A stretch of DNA of 29,647 bases from contig CAJVPJ010000305.1 of the NCBI GenBank assembly GCA_910592205.1, forward strand, positions 1 through 29,647. Reading direction: 5' to 3'. Both the position numbers and the translations under genes were made by a program. This DNA comes from Paraglomus occultum (Eukaryota; Glomeromycota; Glomeromycetes; Paraglomerales; Paraglomeraceae). The notes beneath the pieces are model-generated. The model ran no database searches and was not told the origin of the DNA. It saw nothing but the letters and a program-made list of their open reading frames with translations. This document shows, piece after piece, positions 9,121 through 20,773 of this stretch; the first letter of the stretch is position 1; each line of letters opens with the position of its first letter.

Positions 9121-9754
9121 TTATGATATATTTTAAGGTTACTGCTGGTTATCGTTACTAATCAAAAAAAGAAAACAAGAAATAAAATAACTCCTCATAT
9201 ATGCCATGTTATTATAGTCAAAAGTAATTTTACTCTCAGAATAGATGTTAACGTGTTATTACCGTAAATTATTAGAATGCAAAATGTTTATATCAAGAAG
9301 TCATTAAGAAAGCCAATTAATAATAAACCATGCCAAAAGATTAAAAATAAAATCCGAAAGAATACAATGTTGTTCGAAAGCAAGCACTGTGATTGGTGTT
9401 CATCACCATTAACAAAACATTGTTTACTTGTCAGGAAAGTAATGAAGGTTTGCACCGATTTAATACTTTTGTCGAGTCAAGAAACTCTTCTTGGAATAAA
9501 TAGTAAACACCGCAGATTGTGGCATAATCTACATATTCATATTCGATTCAACTATTATCTCAGAACACGTGTAATGCAAATGGAGAATACTATAGTCTAT
9601 TATTACGGAACTATACCGTCCGAATGGTAAACTCCTTTGTTTGTTTAATTTGGCTAATTAGAAGATCGGGACACCGGTTTATCTATTCGGTCAAGGTAAA
9701 AACCATTTGAATTTTTTATTTATGAAACTGTTACCCCGAGTTATATATTATTTA
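9121..9754 (+). other. spacer with unassigned 117-codon open frame (9277-9630)
   Basis: The frame at 9277-9630 starts MQNVYIKKSLRKPINN and contains CDWCSSPLTKHC, a Cys-rich patch without a full zinc-finger pattern. It is lysine-rich early and has no known domain. No partner exon is evident. I cannot tell a young or decaying gene from chance, and nothing else in the spacer is recognisable. Confidence 0.3.
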
Positions 9755-9755
9755 T

Positions 9756-10332
9756 CAGATCATAGTATCCAACAAAAAAATCGGGTTCGGAAATTATTTA
9801 GACAGTTACACGATTGAAACATATCTGTTCCCACTACATATATTAATTAATATTATCATCCATGTAATAGATTTGCACCTCATACTTAGTAATGTTGAAA
9901 CACTTTGGCAATTATCCACCGTTGGCAATAAAGTCGTATAAATCAACAGTGACATAGGTTCCCGATTATTTTATATTGAATGGTTATATCGAAAATAAAG
10001 TCATTTTTACAAAACGTATCGTGACAAACGAAACCTACAATTATGGTGCTTGGCATAGGCTTGGCATAATGTCTCTGAAGGACAATCGTACTGCTTGACA
10101 AAGTATGAATCTGACAAATATATAATCTAGAAAACTTTACGAAACTGACAATGCTCATGAACAACCGTTTCTCCACAATGAAGAACGGTCAGGTAGTATG
10201 CCTAAACTCGAAATCATTGACGCAAAATACAAGAAGCCACGTATTGAAACTATTAGGAGATCTATTGGCAAGTTCTTACCGGTGTATATTGGGAACAAGG
10301 AGCAAACTTTGAAGCAGACAGTAAAGTGTTAA
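9756..10332 (+). pseudogene. coding-like fragments of an unknown gene
   Basis: Three consecutive plus-strand stretches read like protein. The first, after a cag at about 9758, includes KKIGFGNYLDSYTIETYLF. The second (9958-10101), after a possible tag acceptor, includes ILNGYIENKVIFTKR and NETYNYGAWHRLGIMSLK. The third (about 10135-10332) includes HEQPFLHNEERSGSMPKLE and ETIRRSIGKFLPVYIGNKEQ. No single splice model joins them without very short introns or frame breaks. I do not recognise the family. It may be a decayed gene, or a real gene whose exons I have not placed. Confidence 0.35.
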
Positions 10333-10710
10333 CTGAATACAAAAAAGACTTCCTTTAAAAAATTATAACACGGTGAATAAAACAATCATGCATGTATCGC
10401 TGGATTAAATTACACACATTTATACTAAAGTCTGATAACCGAAAATTTACTCGACACGGTCAGTCACTTTTCTTTCAAAGATCACAGCCGTTGCGCGAAT
10501 TAATTACTAGCGAAAAAAAAGTATGCAACTATTACTTCATGACGCATTGACGCTATCGTGAAAATGCGTATAAAATTTCGTTATCGGCCCAATTATCACA
10601 ATAAAACCACCTCTGTACAAAAAAAAGAATTCAGACATTGTCCGAACATGCTATCTTTACTAATTGCATGTATTGTTATGCAACTGACACATTGGCTATT
10701 GAACGCATAC

Positions 10711-11512
10711 TCATGCTTGTTCCAATTCGAGTAAAACTCCTCCACAGTCCTTTGGATGTAAAAAGACAACTGGTTTGCCGTGTGCTCCAATCTTTGGCTT
10801 AGGGTCAAGAGATCTGATGCCTCGTTTTGTGAGATCTTGAACTGCCGATGAAACATTGTCTACCTAATAAAAGTTAAAGACTATAAGCACAAATAATCTG
10901 CAGGCGATAAATTACTGACTGACTGAGTAATAAGAGTATTCGTTACTTCAATGCAAACATGGTGAATGCCCCCCGTTTTATTCTTCTCCAGAAAGTTCTT
11001 TATAGGTGAATTGTCACCATATTCTCCCAAAAGTTCGATTTTAGTATTGCCAAGGCTGACAAACACTGTATAGACCCCGTGCTCAGGCTGAGGCTATTGG
11101 ATTAAGCTTAGTCAGCGTAAACAAGTTGCAGAGGACAGAATTACCCAAAACTCGCTGCTATCTTCTATCTCCACACCTTAACGTTCTTGTCTTTTCTCTC
11201 TTATGTTCTTATTCATCACTTACAACAGCCTCACTAACAGACTCGGCGCCCATAACATTTTTGTAAAAGTTTCTTGATTTCTCCAGATCTGGCACTGCTA
11301 TTGCAACATGATTAAGACGTCCCAATTTCCACACCGGATGCTCCTGAACAAGTTCCATAGATGATGAGTTCGCTTATAATTTGTTGTTAGAATGACACAA
11401 TCAGTCTTACCGATGACACAAATGATCTATATAATATTGACCGATTTTGAGGAAAGGCTGATACGCATGTTCTCTTTGCGAATGTATGGAGAAAAGACAT
11501 TTTGTCGATCAT
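10711..11512 (-). CDS. MCEE: methylmalonyl-CoA epimerase, mitochondrial
   Basis: The exons are 11512-11411, 11343-11224, 11093-10947 and 10863-10711 (stop TGA), all GT-AG, giving 173 aa. The enzyme converts (S)- to (R)-methylmalonyl-CoA between propionyl-CoA carboxylase and the B12-dependent mutase. Exon 1 encodes MIDKMSFLHTFAKRTC and then FPQNRSILYRSFVSS, rich in Arg, Ser and hydrophobics without acidic residues after position 3: a clear mitochondrial presequence. Translation may start at the first ATG or at Met5. The VOC-fold core follows: LGRLNHVAIAVPDLEKS (metal His46), VFVSLGNTKIELL, GGIHHVCIEVDN, IGAHGKPVVFLHPKDCGGV, and LLELEQA at the end with metal Glu169. The length matches animal MCEE closely. 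The core could also be read from an ATG at 11358 without the presequence, which I consider less likely. Confidence 0.93.
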
Positions 11513-14160
11513 TCCGATGATCACGCCACTCGCAATTTATACTTTTTTTATCAATAACTTAAACTGGGCGAGCACCTTGCTCTGAATAAAAGTTCCTCGC
11601 GATATACAAGGTCAGCCCACCTGACTCGAACCAATTTATTTGTTAAAAATGCCTCGTAAAACTGAATTTACTATTATAATCAGGTAATAGCACAGCTAAG
11701 GCGAGCATAAAATGATTGCTCTTCAAAATATATGCGGTTCTAAATGCACTGACGATGAATGGTGGGTCGCATAACATGTCAATATTAAAAGCCAGTAGAA
11801 TATCAATTTTATTAAGCCGAATATTGACCAAACTAATGACCAATTTCATTCGTTTTTATAGGTTATATCATGTTTATATTTTGCGAAAGCAGATCGATCA
11901 GCGTGTTATGTAAACTGATGGCAACGGCGTGCAGAAGAAACGTTCTAAAGAATATATTAATCGTACTTACTCAAAAGGAATTGAAATTTGCAAAGTAATT
12001 ATAAATCCAACAATACAAACGTTCGACTACAATATTACTCTTCAACAAGGAGTTTCTTCCGACTCTAAGGTCCAACTCGATATTTCATGAGTAAACTTTC
12101 GTCTCATTACTCCAATATATAGTTTTTCTGAAGTTATAAATAAGACTGCAATTCGAAAACTTTAATTTTTTCAAGAAAATTGCTTTCGCTTAAGGATATT
12201 GCACGCGTCCAACGGCGTCTTACTTATCTCTTGACTATAGATTATGTCACAAATTTTAATTTTAAAATAGATATGTAGAAATAGCAAGTAAATTACAGTA
12301 GAGGATAAAACTCCTTGTTTATACTAACTATGATGTTTTGGACAAATGCTAGCCGACTCGGATAGACAATTGCTGAGGCTAATGATCAGGCTAATGTTAT
12401 CTTTGCAAAAAACACATCTTCGAGACAATGTAGTTGCTTAAGTTTTCCCGTAAATTACAAGCATGTAATGAGGAACAGGGTAATTGTGAAAATAATTAGT
12501 AATGAATTAATAAAGTAAAGAATGAAGACATTTTGATATCGGTGTTGACAATTGCAGGAGTGCAATCATTCGTTAACACCATATTTTTCGAAATATAGTA
12601 ATCTTTAAATCAAACTGGCATATACTGCGGCGCTATTCGCAAATATTGTCGAAACAGTTGTTTTAATCGGCTATTACCTTCCGATGGGAATTAATTCGGA
12701 AGCATACAAGTTGGGTATACTTGTATCTACTCAGACATAATCTTATCTTAAGCAATAGCAATCACGACGCCACGAGAATTAAACCAATGTCAAAGAACCA
12801 CGAGGGCTATTGAACATTTTAGGGACACATCTTGTCTCTATGTATCTCATCTTAACTGTGTATACCACTTCAATAAATTGTTTATTTGTTGTACAACTAC
12901 GATTACAACATGCTTTCTTATTCTGTCAATTGCACGTATTGTGGTACAGGCATCCAATGGCCACATGGTCAAAGAAATTAAGTCGCGCAGAAAACTAACA
13001 AATAGACGAATATCCATCTCATGCAATTGTTCTGGTACTTTGTTAGTATATTCCCAAAACAACCACTAAACAATAAATTGTATGGTACTAAATATGGTTT
13101 GTGTTTGTGATTGCGCTGTTGTCATGTTCGGAGATGTTGTCTATTATCGATATGTCTGCAATTGTTAGTAAATGTCTGTGTGTATGTGCTTCTATTAGAA
13201 TATCGTCTATAAAACTATATTACTCTAATAAACCAAAGTTTCGTATATCTGAGGTTGGATTCTATAGCTTTTATATTCTAATTCATTTTATTCGCTCTAA
13301 TAGTAATCGACAAGTAATGCATCAGATTCTATGCCTTGAAATATTACAAGGAATCCAATCCCGTATCCATTGTGTGATTATCTTGTGAAATAATTAGAGG
13401 TAATAATGAAGCCGGATAAGACCGTAATTCTCTACAAGAAATGCTCGGTGGAAAAGGGTTGTTTTCTATAAACAAGTCCTGTAGATATATCAGTATATTA
13501 CAAAGACCTTTTGATAATTGCATGCTGTTCTGTTGATTATTCGATATCACTTTCTCAACGTTGAGGTACTTTCTTCGAACGCCCCGAACTAATTCAGGAA
13601 TTGTATCTCAGCGTGATCATTTTATATCTTCTGCAGATGTTTTATCACCGCCGTGCGTCTTTTGCCAGAGAGACGTGTGGCGTTTGTATGAATATGAGGA
13701 AACAAGGGCCGGATCTACACAGTATAACAAATAATATAACACAAGGAGATTTGTATCATGAGTGTTGATATCGATATTACACATATTTGGTGCACGTTTG
13801 ACGTCATATATGAGAATTTTTACTGATTGGGGCGTTAAGGTTAAAAAGGGGCCGATCTACTGGTTCCACAAATCGTATTGTGTCGAATTCGGTTAAATTA
13901 TTTCCGCACAAATATTTGTACCAGATAAGTTAATCTACCTGCATAAATGTGCCCCAATATACGTTTATGACGGTAGCCAATTTATCCGCGAAAAAATCTT
14001 ATTGTTTATTATTGTTGATTCGTTCATATAAATGAGACTGCTTCTTAGTAACTTTGTCGGCATACCGCCATAATATTAGGTTAGTAAAAACTACAGTTGA
14101 AAAAGCATTCACGAACTCAATTCAAAATTTAACTATCAATTCTCCCTTGTTAATTAGATA
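11513..14160. other. 2.6-kb gene-poor region between MCEE and the MFS gene
   Basis: Several open frames of 60-95 codons occur on both strands (for example 11643-11849 minus, 12847-13062 minus overlapping 12878-13069 plus, 13101-13388 plus, 13344-13550 minus). None shows a recognised motif or an extendable exon structure. The minus frame 12847-13062 (with EMDIRLFVSFLRDLISLT) and the minus frame 13344-13550 (with QLSKGLCNILIYLQDLF) look the most protein-like and could be remnants of one gene. The last few hundred bases should hold the promoter of the MFS gene. Confidence 0.4.
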
Positions 14161-16222
14161 ATGTCCGCTAATACACCAGAAAAGAAATCGGATGCAAATG
14201 ATGCCGGCGCAACAGTTGGCGAACAGGATGGTCTCGAGGTATCGAGTGATGTCGAGTCCCAACCTGAGAAAGTAAAAGGACATGGCGAACCTGTAGTGCA
14301 ATTGACACGTTGGCGGTTGTTCGGGGTTATGGTCGGGTAAATAGCGATCAAGTCAAAATGTCCGAAAAGTGATGCTTCATAATGCGAGACATTTTTCTAA
14401 TGATCTTCCCAATCGCCCGCTTTCTCTCGTCCTTTGCAATTCTATTAGTCTTGGTCTCGCAATCTTTCTCGCTGCGCTAGATCAGACAATTATTGCAACT
14501 TCGCTATACAGGATAGGCACCGATTTTGATGCATTGAACAGAATTGCCTGGGTTGCAACCTCATATCTTTTAACGGTAACGGCATTCCAACCGACATATG
14601 GCAAGCTTTCCGACATATTTGGAAGGAAGATAACGTTTTTATTTGCTATCTTGGTATTCGAAATGGGCAGTCTATTATGCGGATTGGCACCAAATATGGT
14701 AATAAAAGGAGGCAAAATAATTTTGACCGTTCGTTTTTCGTCTTCAACTCATCGCTAATTTCGCTTGCTCTACAAATCAGACGACGCTGATAATATTCCG
14801 AGCTATTGCGGGAATTGGTGGTGGTGGTATTATAGGTTTGGTAATAATTATAATTGCAGACATTGTCAGTCTCGAAGAAAGAGGAAAATATCAAGGGCTC
14901 ATTGGAGCAGTGTTTGGTATTGCATCAGTCGTTGGTCCTCTATTGGGTGGTGCTTTTACTGATCACGTAACTTGGAGGTATGGATCGATAGAAATATGAA
15001 AGAGGAAAAAGATTCCTTAATATTTGTATAACGCTGACTCCAATTCAATCGTAACTTGGTCAGATGGTCGTTCCTAATTAATTTACCGTTCGGTGCGATA
15101 ACCCTCGGAGTTATAATTATACTATTACATCTTCCCCGACCACGAGGCTCGTTGTCGAAAAAACTTGGTCGCATCGATTGGTGGGGTACGCTATGCTTGG
15201 TATCCGCTACGGTGGCTTTACTACTTCCCTTAAACTGGGGCGGCGATCAATACGCTTGGAATGATCCCATAATCATCTCCCTCCTCGTCGTCGGTGGTGT
15301 CTTGTACATAGTGTTCGCGGTCATCGAGGGATATGTAGCCGTGGAACCCATTGTTCCGCTTCGACTGTTCAGAAACCGGACCTTGTTAGGATGTATTTTG
15401 GTAAACTTGTTCCAGGGCATGGCGTTCTTAGGCGCCATCTATTATGTTCCTTTATATTTCCAAGTCATCCACGGTGATACGGCAACCGTTGCCGGATTAG
15501 AGTTGATACCATTCATTCTTGGTGTTGTTATTGCGTCGATTGTATCGGGACAAGCCATGTCAAGATCACCGAATATAAGAAAACAAATCTTCTGTGTCGT
15601 TGGTGGTGCACTTATCGTTGTGGGAGCAGGTTTGACGACTACATTTGACGTTGACACAAATCGTGGAAAGCAAATTGGTTATTTGTTCATTCTGGGAGTT
15701 GGTGTTGGGCTAATTATGCAGACGACTTTGTTGATTGGACAAGCTTCTGTCCCATATTCGGACATTGCTATTATTTCTGCGGTCCTGGTATTCTTTAGGA
15801 CGAGTAAGTATCGTGTTGTGCGTGTATGATGGAAACGTTTAGAAGCGAGAGCGAGTTTTCGAGAATCACAAGTGTTATCGTATTATTGACTAATTGTCGA
15901 CATTTTGCATTATTCAGTTGGATTTGTGTTCGGTGTTGCCATTGTAGGCACAATCTTCAATAATGAACTTCGGCATCAAATCGACATATTACATATAGAA
16001 AGTCTCACTTTCGACATTCTTAAGAAAAACCCACAGATTATCGGCAAGCTTCCACCAACAGTTCAGGGTCAGGTTATAAATGCCTATGTCCAAGCATTGC
16101 AACTAGCATTCACGTGTATAATTCCGATGGGTGGTCTGTGCTTCCTATCTTCTATCTTGCTTGGAAAAAATAAGAATATTGGGAGGCGGCCTGGTGAGGC
16201 AGCACCTGCTGGCGTAGAGTAA
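14161..16222 (+). CDS. MFS transporter, DHA2 (14-TMS) drug:H+ antiporter type
   Basis: The exons are 14161-14336, 14449-14698, 14781-14977, 15064-15803 and 15918-16222, all GT-AG, giving 555 aa. The N-terminal 50 or so residues are hydrophilic and probably cytosolic. The membrane part begins [20 protein letters not shown] (LDQT at 69-72, the DHA2 first-helix signature). [10 protein letters not shown] is MFS motif A and [12 protein letters not shown] is motif C. Many further hydrophobic segments follow, ending with a short basic and acidic tail ([13 protein letters not shown]). Such proteins sit in the plasma or vacuolar membrane and export drugs, basic amino acids or metabolites by proton exchange (Azr1, Sge1 and Vba relatives in yeast). 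The substrate cannot be read from sequence. The complete frame and conserved motifs indicate a functional gene. Confidence 0.93.
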
Positions 16223-16986
16223 GAAATTATTTTGGGCTTTTAATTCAAACGGAACTCTTTTATATACTATTTTATTGAGAAAAAAAATTACTGGAATCGA
16301 TGAACCAGAATATATATCGTCATAGCATCAATCGCTAAAGAATAATATACGAATAAAAAAAAATAATGTAATATTATCAAAAGATATACAAACTTTATTG
16401 CACGTGAACTGCATAGCGAAAATTGTCTCAACCGTTGGAAAAATTGCACCTAAGCATTGACAGATAATCACGTGTTTTTTTACGTATGGGGTGCAAACGC
16501 TGTTTTAAAGACGTGCTAAGGAATGTATATGTCACGGGCGCTGTTGCTGCATTTAATTTTCGACCACGAACCTTTTGAATGTAGCATATCATTTTCACGA
16601 TGGATACAAAAACGGGCGACGGGTGCTAATCCCATAAATATGAAATCAGATACAATTCGAAATTTATACTGGGACAATAAACAATACCAACGGCCTATCT
16701 CTACTCGTTGGATACATCAACTCAGAACTGGTGAAGCGTCGGGGGAAGCTCGTGTAAATTGGTTTGTTTCTCGACCTCAGATCGTTGATCGCCTTAACAA
16801 TATTTCCTTTACATTATTGTCATTCATCAGACGCACAATGCCTCCACGATCTTTCGTGCCCATTTATTTACATAAGTAAAGAATAGATTTTATGGTACTG
16901 CATGCTATGATTGACTATATAGATGATCGGCACAAAATTTCCCTGCATTGTAATTAAATTTTTAATTTCTAACCTCGCAAAAAATA
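16223..16986 (+). other. spacer with unassigned 118-codon open frame (16523-16879)
   Basis: The frame at 16523-16879 begins MYMSRALLLHLIFDHEPF and includes RWIQKRATGANPINMK, RPISTRWIHQLRTGEASGEA and VNWFVSRPQIVDRLNN. It is somewhat GC-richer than the flanks, but I know no related family and see no joining exon. The first 300 bases are AT-rich and probably include the MFS 3' end. The last 100 bases should contain the helicase promoter. Confidence 0.35.
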
Positions 16987-19422
16987 ATGGCAAGCTCGTG
17001 GAATACGTTAGAACCTAAGCTCAGCCCACAAGTGTTCGTATCTGATAGTTTCCATCGTAGCTCAGCGGCCTCAAGTAATGTATTCAGTCTATGCTAACAG
17101 GCAACAGTTTGGACGTTATAGACGTAATGGGGTTCGAATGCATGACTCCTGTTCAGGCTGGAGTAATTCCTTTATTTATGCAAAACAAAGATGTCGTTGT
17201 TGAGGTAAAAAAAAAATTGATACATAAAAGTTTCTGTATAAAGCGATCATTCTTTCATGTTCTTTGTGCATTTAGGCTGTTACCGGTTCCGGGAAGACTT
17301 TAGCGTTTGTTATTCCTATTATCGAAAAGTTGATGCGTCGTGAAACACCACAAAAACACTCAATTGGAGCTCTGATTATCTCTCCTACAAGGTTATTTGA
17401 TAACATTTGTTAGGAAGCATTGCACATCGATGTTTCATTCGGCTGACGTTATTACATCATTACTAGAGAACTTGCACAACAAATATCATCTGTTATCGAT
17501 CTCTTTTTAAAAGACGGCGCGATTGCCCTAAAACACGCTTTATTTATTGGTGGCGCATCGGCTCTGCAAGATGACATTAAACGATACAAAGAGTTGCGAC
17601 CAGACATTATTGTCGGAACCCCTGGACGCCTGGAAGATCTTGTGGTTGGGCGCGGATCCTCAAGCGGGATAATAAACGCGAAAGAGATGGAAGTGTTGGT
17701 CTTGGATGAGGCCGATAGACTGTTGGACATGGGATTTACTCAATCCCTGAGTAATATTCTGGCTCATCTTCCAAAACAAAGGCGCACGGGTTTGTTTTCT
17801 GCGACAATGACTGATGCGTTGACGGAAATTGTGAGAGCTGGTTTAAGAAATCCTGTACATCTTCAGGCTAAAGTAGAAAGCAATGCTTCAAAAGGCGAGC
17901 GGCGGACGCCGATTACGTATGTGTTTTCTTATCTAAAGTCATATATTGCGTTGATTTCCAATCATTGACCAATACATTTCTTTCGTAAAAGGTTATCCAT
18001 CGGATACATCTTGTGCGAACCCCATCAAAAACTGTCTCAGTTGTTGCGATTATTGGAGAGGGAAACTGTGACAAAGTTTATAATATATTTTGCCACATGT
18101 GCATGTGTTGACTATTTCTTCAAGGTAATACACGAGTGTTTATTGCAATGATGTGTTAATAAATTGATTATTAAAATTTTTGAGTTTGCTCAGCTATTTA
18201 AAGACTTGCCTCAGCTAAAAAATTTCAAGATAAATTCGTTACATGGACAGATGAAGAGTAAAAAGCGGATTGGTAAACCCAATATCATTACATATTCTGT
18301 CTTGCCTACCACTTTGTTGATTCATTTCGTTGATAACTCACTTTTTTTCCCTAGCCAATTACAACACATTCGTAAATCTTCCGCCCACCTCAAAGGCCAT
18401 TTTATTATGTACAGACGTGGCTGCACGGGGACTTGATGTTCCTGATGTCGATTTTGTAATACAATACGATCCTCCACAGGACCCTAAAGTTTTCTCTCAC
18501 CGTTGTGGCCGGACAGCAAGGGCAGGTAGAGGTGGAAAAGCGATGGTTTTTCTAACAACAGGAAGGGAAGAGGTGTATGTAGGTAAGTACAAATTTGTTG
18601 GTATAATGACACCGCAATATGTGATGCGCGAGGAAACGAATAAAATTTTCGCACATGCATCGGCAGAATTTTTGAAAATTCGCAAAATTCCTCTCCAGAG
18701 ACAACCATACCTGTTGCCCAATGGTGGTGTGTATAAATTGGATGAGGATTCGGATGATGCAGTTCCCAAAGAAGATGCAGACAACGAAAGACTAATTGAA
18801 CAAATTAGGAACATAATATTGTCCGACAGAGACTATCACGATAAGGTAAATGATAAATAACGGGTATATCAAGATTCTTGTATTTAAATTGATACATTAA
18901 CGGTTAATTGTTTTCTCAACGATTTAAGGGCACAAGGGCTTTTGTCTCGTATGTGAGGGCGTACTCCAAGCATGAAGCAAATTATATATTTAGGATGAAG
19001 GATCTTGATATGGGCAAAATTGCCAAGGGTTTTGCATTGTTACAGGTATATTTGTGCTTTTGGTGGTTTCAGCAATTACGGTCGTATATTATGTTATCCG
19101 TATTCTAACAACTATTCCAGTTGCCAAAGATGCCTGAACTGAAAGGTCGCAATATTGAGTTCGACAAAGTTCCAATAGAGGTTGGTTAATGCTTGTAATT
19201 CCTCATTCAGGTTATCTTAATACTGATGACTATTACCACAGATGGCAGAATATAAATATGCCGACAAAAACCGAGAGGCGGCACGAGTAAAGGAACTTGA
19301 AAATCCCCGAGGGAAGAGGAGAAAGTATGTGCTTTGCGTGAAACTCATTTGTTCTATCTCTTGACTAATTGGTCGCTCACTAAGAATGCTCTTTCTTCGA
19401 TCATAGAATATCACGATCATAA
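16987..19422 (+). CDS. SPB4: ATP-dependent DEAD-box RNA helicase, Spb4/DDX55 type
   Basis: The twelve exons are 16987-17031, 17088-17204, 17276-17391, 17467-17916, 17992-18124, 18194-18272, 18355-18582, 18667-18845, 18929-19045, 19121-19180, 19242-19324 and 19407-19422. The frame is continuous, 540 aa. Spb4 helps process 27S pre-rRNA during 60S subunit assembly in the nucleolus. Motifs in order: Q motif (GFECMTPVQ, 30-38), AVTGSGKT (55-62), [25 protein letters not shown] (DEAD 173-176), FSATMTD (SAT 204-206), [20 protein letters not shown] (333-341) and [11 protein letters not shown] (from 362). The tail [20 protein letters not shown], then [19 protein letters not shown], is the diagnostic Spb4/DDX55 C-terminal extension. 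The start [14 protein letters not shown] also fits the family. The last exon has only 16 nt; reading through its intron would add a different short tail. It is slightly shorter than yeast Spb4. Confidence 0.93.
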
Positions 19423-19959
19423 CCTAACTTTATGTCAATAAAAGCGCGTAGAACAGTGAAACTACGCGACCGGATCCGTCTTTAATTATTTAACCATCTT
19501 CCCCGTTCGTAAAATTTGATTGTCCGGAAATACCCTAGTTATTTGTTAAAATTATAATAATATTGTAAAAATCACGTCCGATCTTATCAGTTAAGAATAG
19601 AACGCTCTAATTATTTTGTATTTCTGCTCGTCTTGCTTGATGGACTTTGAACAATCATCCATAGAATACAATACTTGTCTACTCGTAATGATTTAGGCAT
19701 ACCTTTCACATACAGAATCCAATCTTTAGATTAGTCAATGAATTGAATATTAATAAATTCGCCTGACTTCAAACTGCAGTGGGACAGCCAATTAATTCAT
19801 CGAGCCTGTACCACAGTAACATTGTGCGCCAATAGTAAACGGATCGCTTCTGAAATTTTACTTGCAAAATAGTTTTGTTCTTCTACATCCTAGACTATAG
19901 TCGCATAGAAGCACGACGTTAAGAGTCCAACTCCCCTAATAAAGACTAAACCATTCAAA
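19423..19959. other. intergenic region between helicase and SmD1
   Basis: There is no reading frame of note. The sequence is AT-rich and should contain the helicase polyadenylation region (an aataaa at 19437-19442) and the SmD1 promoter. I see no repeats or RNA gene. Confidence 0.5.
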
Positions 19960-20773
19960 ATGAAATTAGTAAGGCAAGTAAGCATATCCCGAGTGTGAGA
20001 GAACAAAAACAATTTCCCAGTTCTGCGGCGCGATCTCGTGTAGTTGCTTTGTCTATTCGTGTTCTAATTGCTCATTGTATGCTGTAATGTATACAGATTT
20101 TTAATGAAATTAAATAGTGAAACGGTAACCATAGAGCTCAAAAATGGGACTATAGTCCACGGAACTATCACAGGTTTGATAACCATTACTGATCAAAATG
20201 AGACTGTCTTTTCGGATGTTTAATAGTCGACAAGTTTAAACAGTTTCGCAACGTATAGCATTCCAACAGTGATCTAACCAACTCGTCTCTTCACAATGCG
20301 TCATCATCTTTGTTTTCTCCTATTCTACCATCCCGCTCGGCAAATCAATCGGTATTAGGCGTAGATATGTCAATGAACACACATCTTAAACTCGTAAAAA
20401 TGACAGTGAAAAACAAAGATCCAGTCCACTTGGATTCACTCAGTATCCGTGGTAATAATATCAGATATTATATCTTACCTGATTCACTCCCGCTGGACAC
20501 CTTGTTGATTGATGACACACCAAAAGCCAAGGCTAAAAAGAAAGAACGTAAGTGGGTGGGGAAGGAACATGATGTTTCCTATGATAGCAAACAGGATAAG
20601 TGCAAATACGGGTGCAGTTGGTGGCGGTTATTGTGGGTTGGTGATACTATGGAGACATATAAGCAATTGGACTCATTATCATTTGCTTTCTGAATTTTCA
20701 AGCTGCTGGTGTTGGTCGCGGGCGAGGCAGAGGACGTGGACGTGGAGTTCGTGGACGTGGCAAAGCACGTTAA
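19960..20773 (+). CDS. SMD1: small nuclear ribonucleoprotein SmD1
   Basis: The exons are 19960-19973, 20097-20173, 20359-20547 and 20703-20773, giving 116 aa (human SmD1 has 119). SmD1 is one of seven Sm proteins that form the ring on U1, U2, U4 and U5 snRNA. The Sm1 motif ([21 protein letters not shown]) and the Sm2 motif ([17 protein letters not shown], 58-74) are complete. The C-terminal tail [19 protein letters not shown] is the Gly-Arg tail that is dimethylated in other species and bound by SMN. The first exon encodes only MKLV and two bases of the next codon. To restore MKLVRFLMKLN the first intron must begin GC (AG|GCAAGT); the nearby GT at 19978 would lead to an early stop. Confidence 0.95.
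19974..20096 (+). other. GC-AG intron in SmD1
   Basis: The donor reads aag|gcaagtaag, the classic context of the minor U2-type GC-AG introns, and the acceptor is tatacag. Cutting at the GC gives AG plus A, which is Arg5, and keeps the invariant MKLVRFLMKL start. Cutting at the GT four bases later shifts the frame and meets TAG after a few codons. Confidence 0.85.

Noticed and set aside
9943-10176. 77-codon minus-strand open frame
   Set aside because: It is antisense to the more protein-like plus-strand segments and has no recognisable motif.
11355-11360. ATG at 11358 as the start of methylmalonyl-CoA epimerase
   Set aside because: It gives MELVQEHPVW without a presequence. The upstream exon with a clear mitochondrial presequence joins in frame through consensus splice sites (cg|gtaag and ttcag|), so the ATG lies in an intron.
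12847-13069. Overlapping open frames on both strands
   Set aside because: They mirror each other, carry no domain, and no exon partners were found. At most a gene remnant.
17130-17142. ggttcga string resembling a tRNA T-loop
   Set aside because: It lies inside exon 2 of the helicase (codons for MGFECM), and no cloverleaf stems can be drawn around it.
18497-18814. 105-codon minus-strand frame
   Set aside because: It is the shadow of helicase exons 7 and 8, which contain motifs V and VI.
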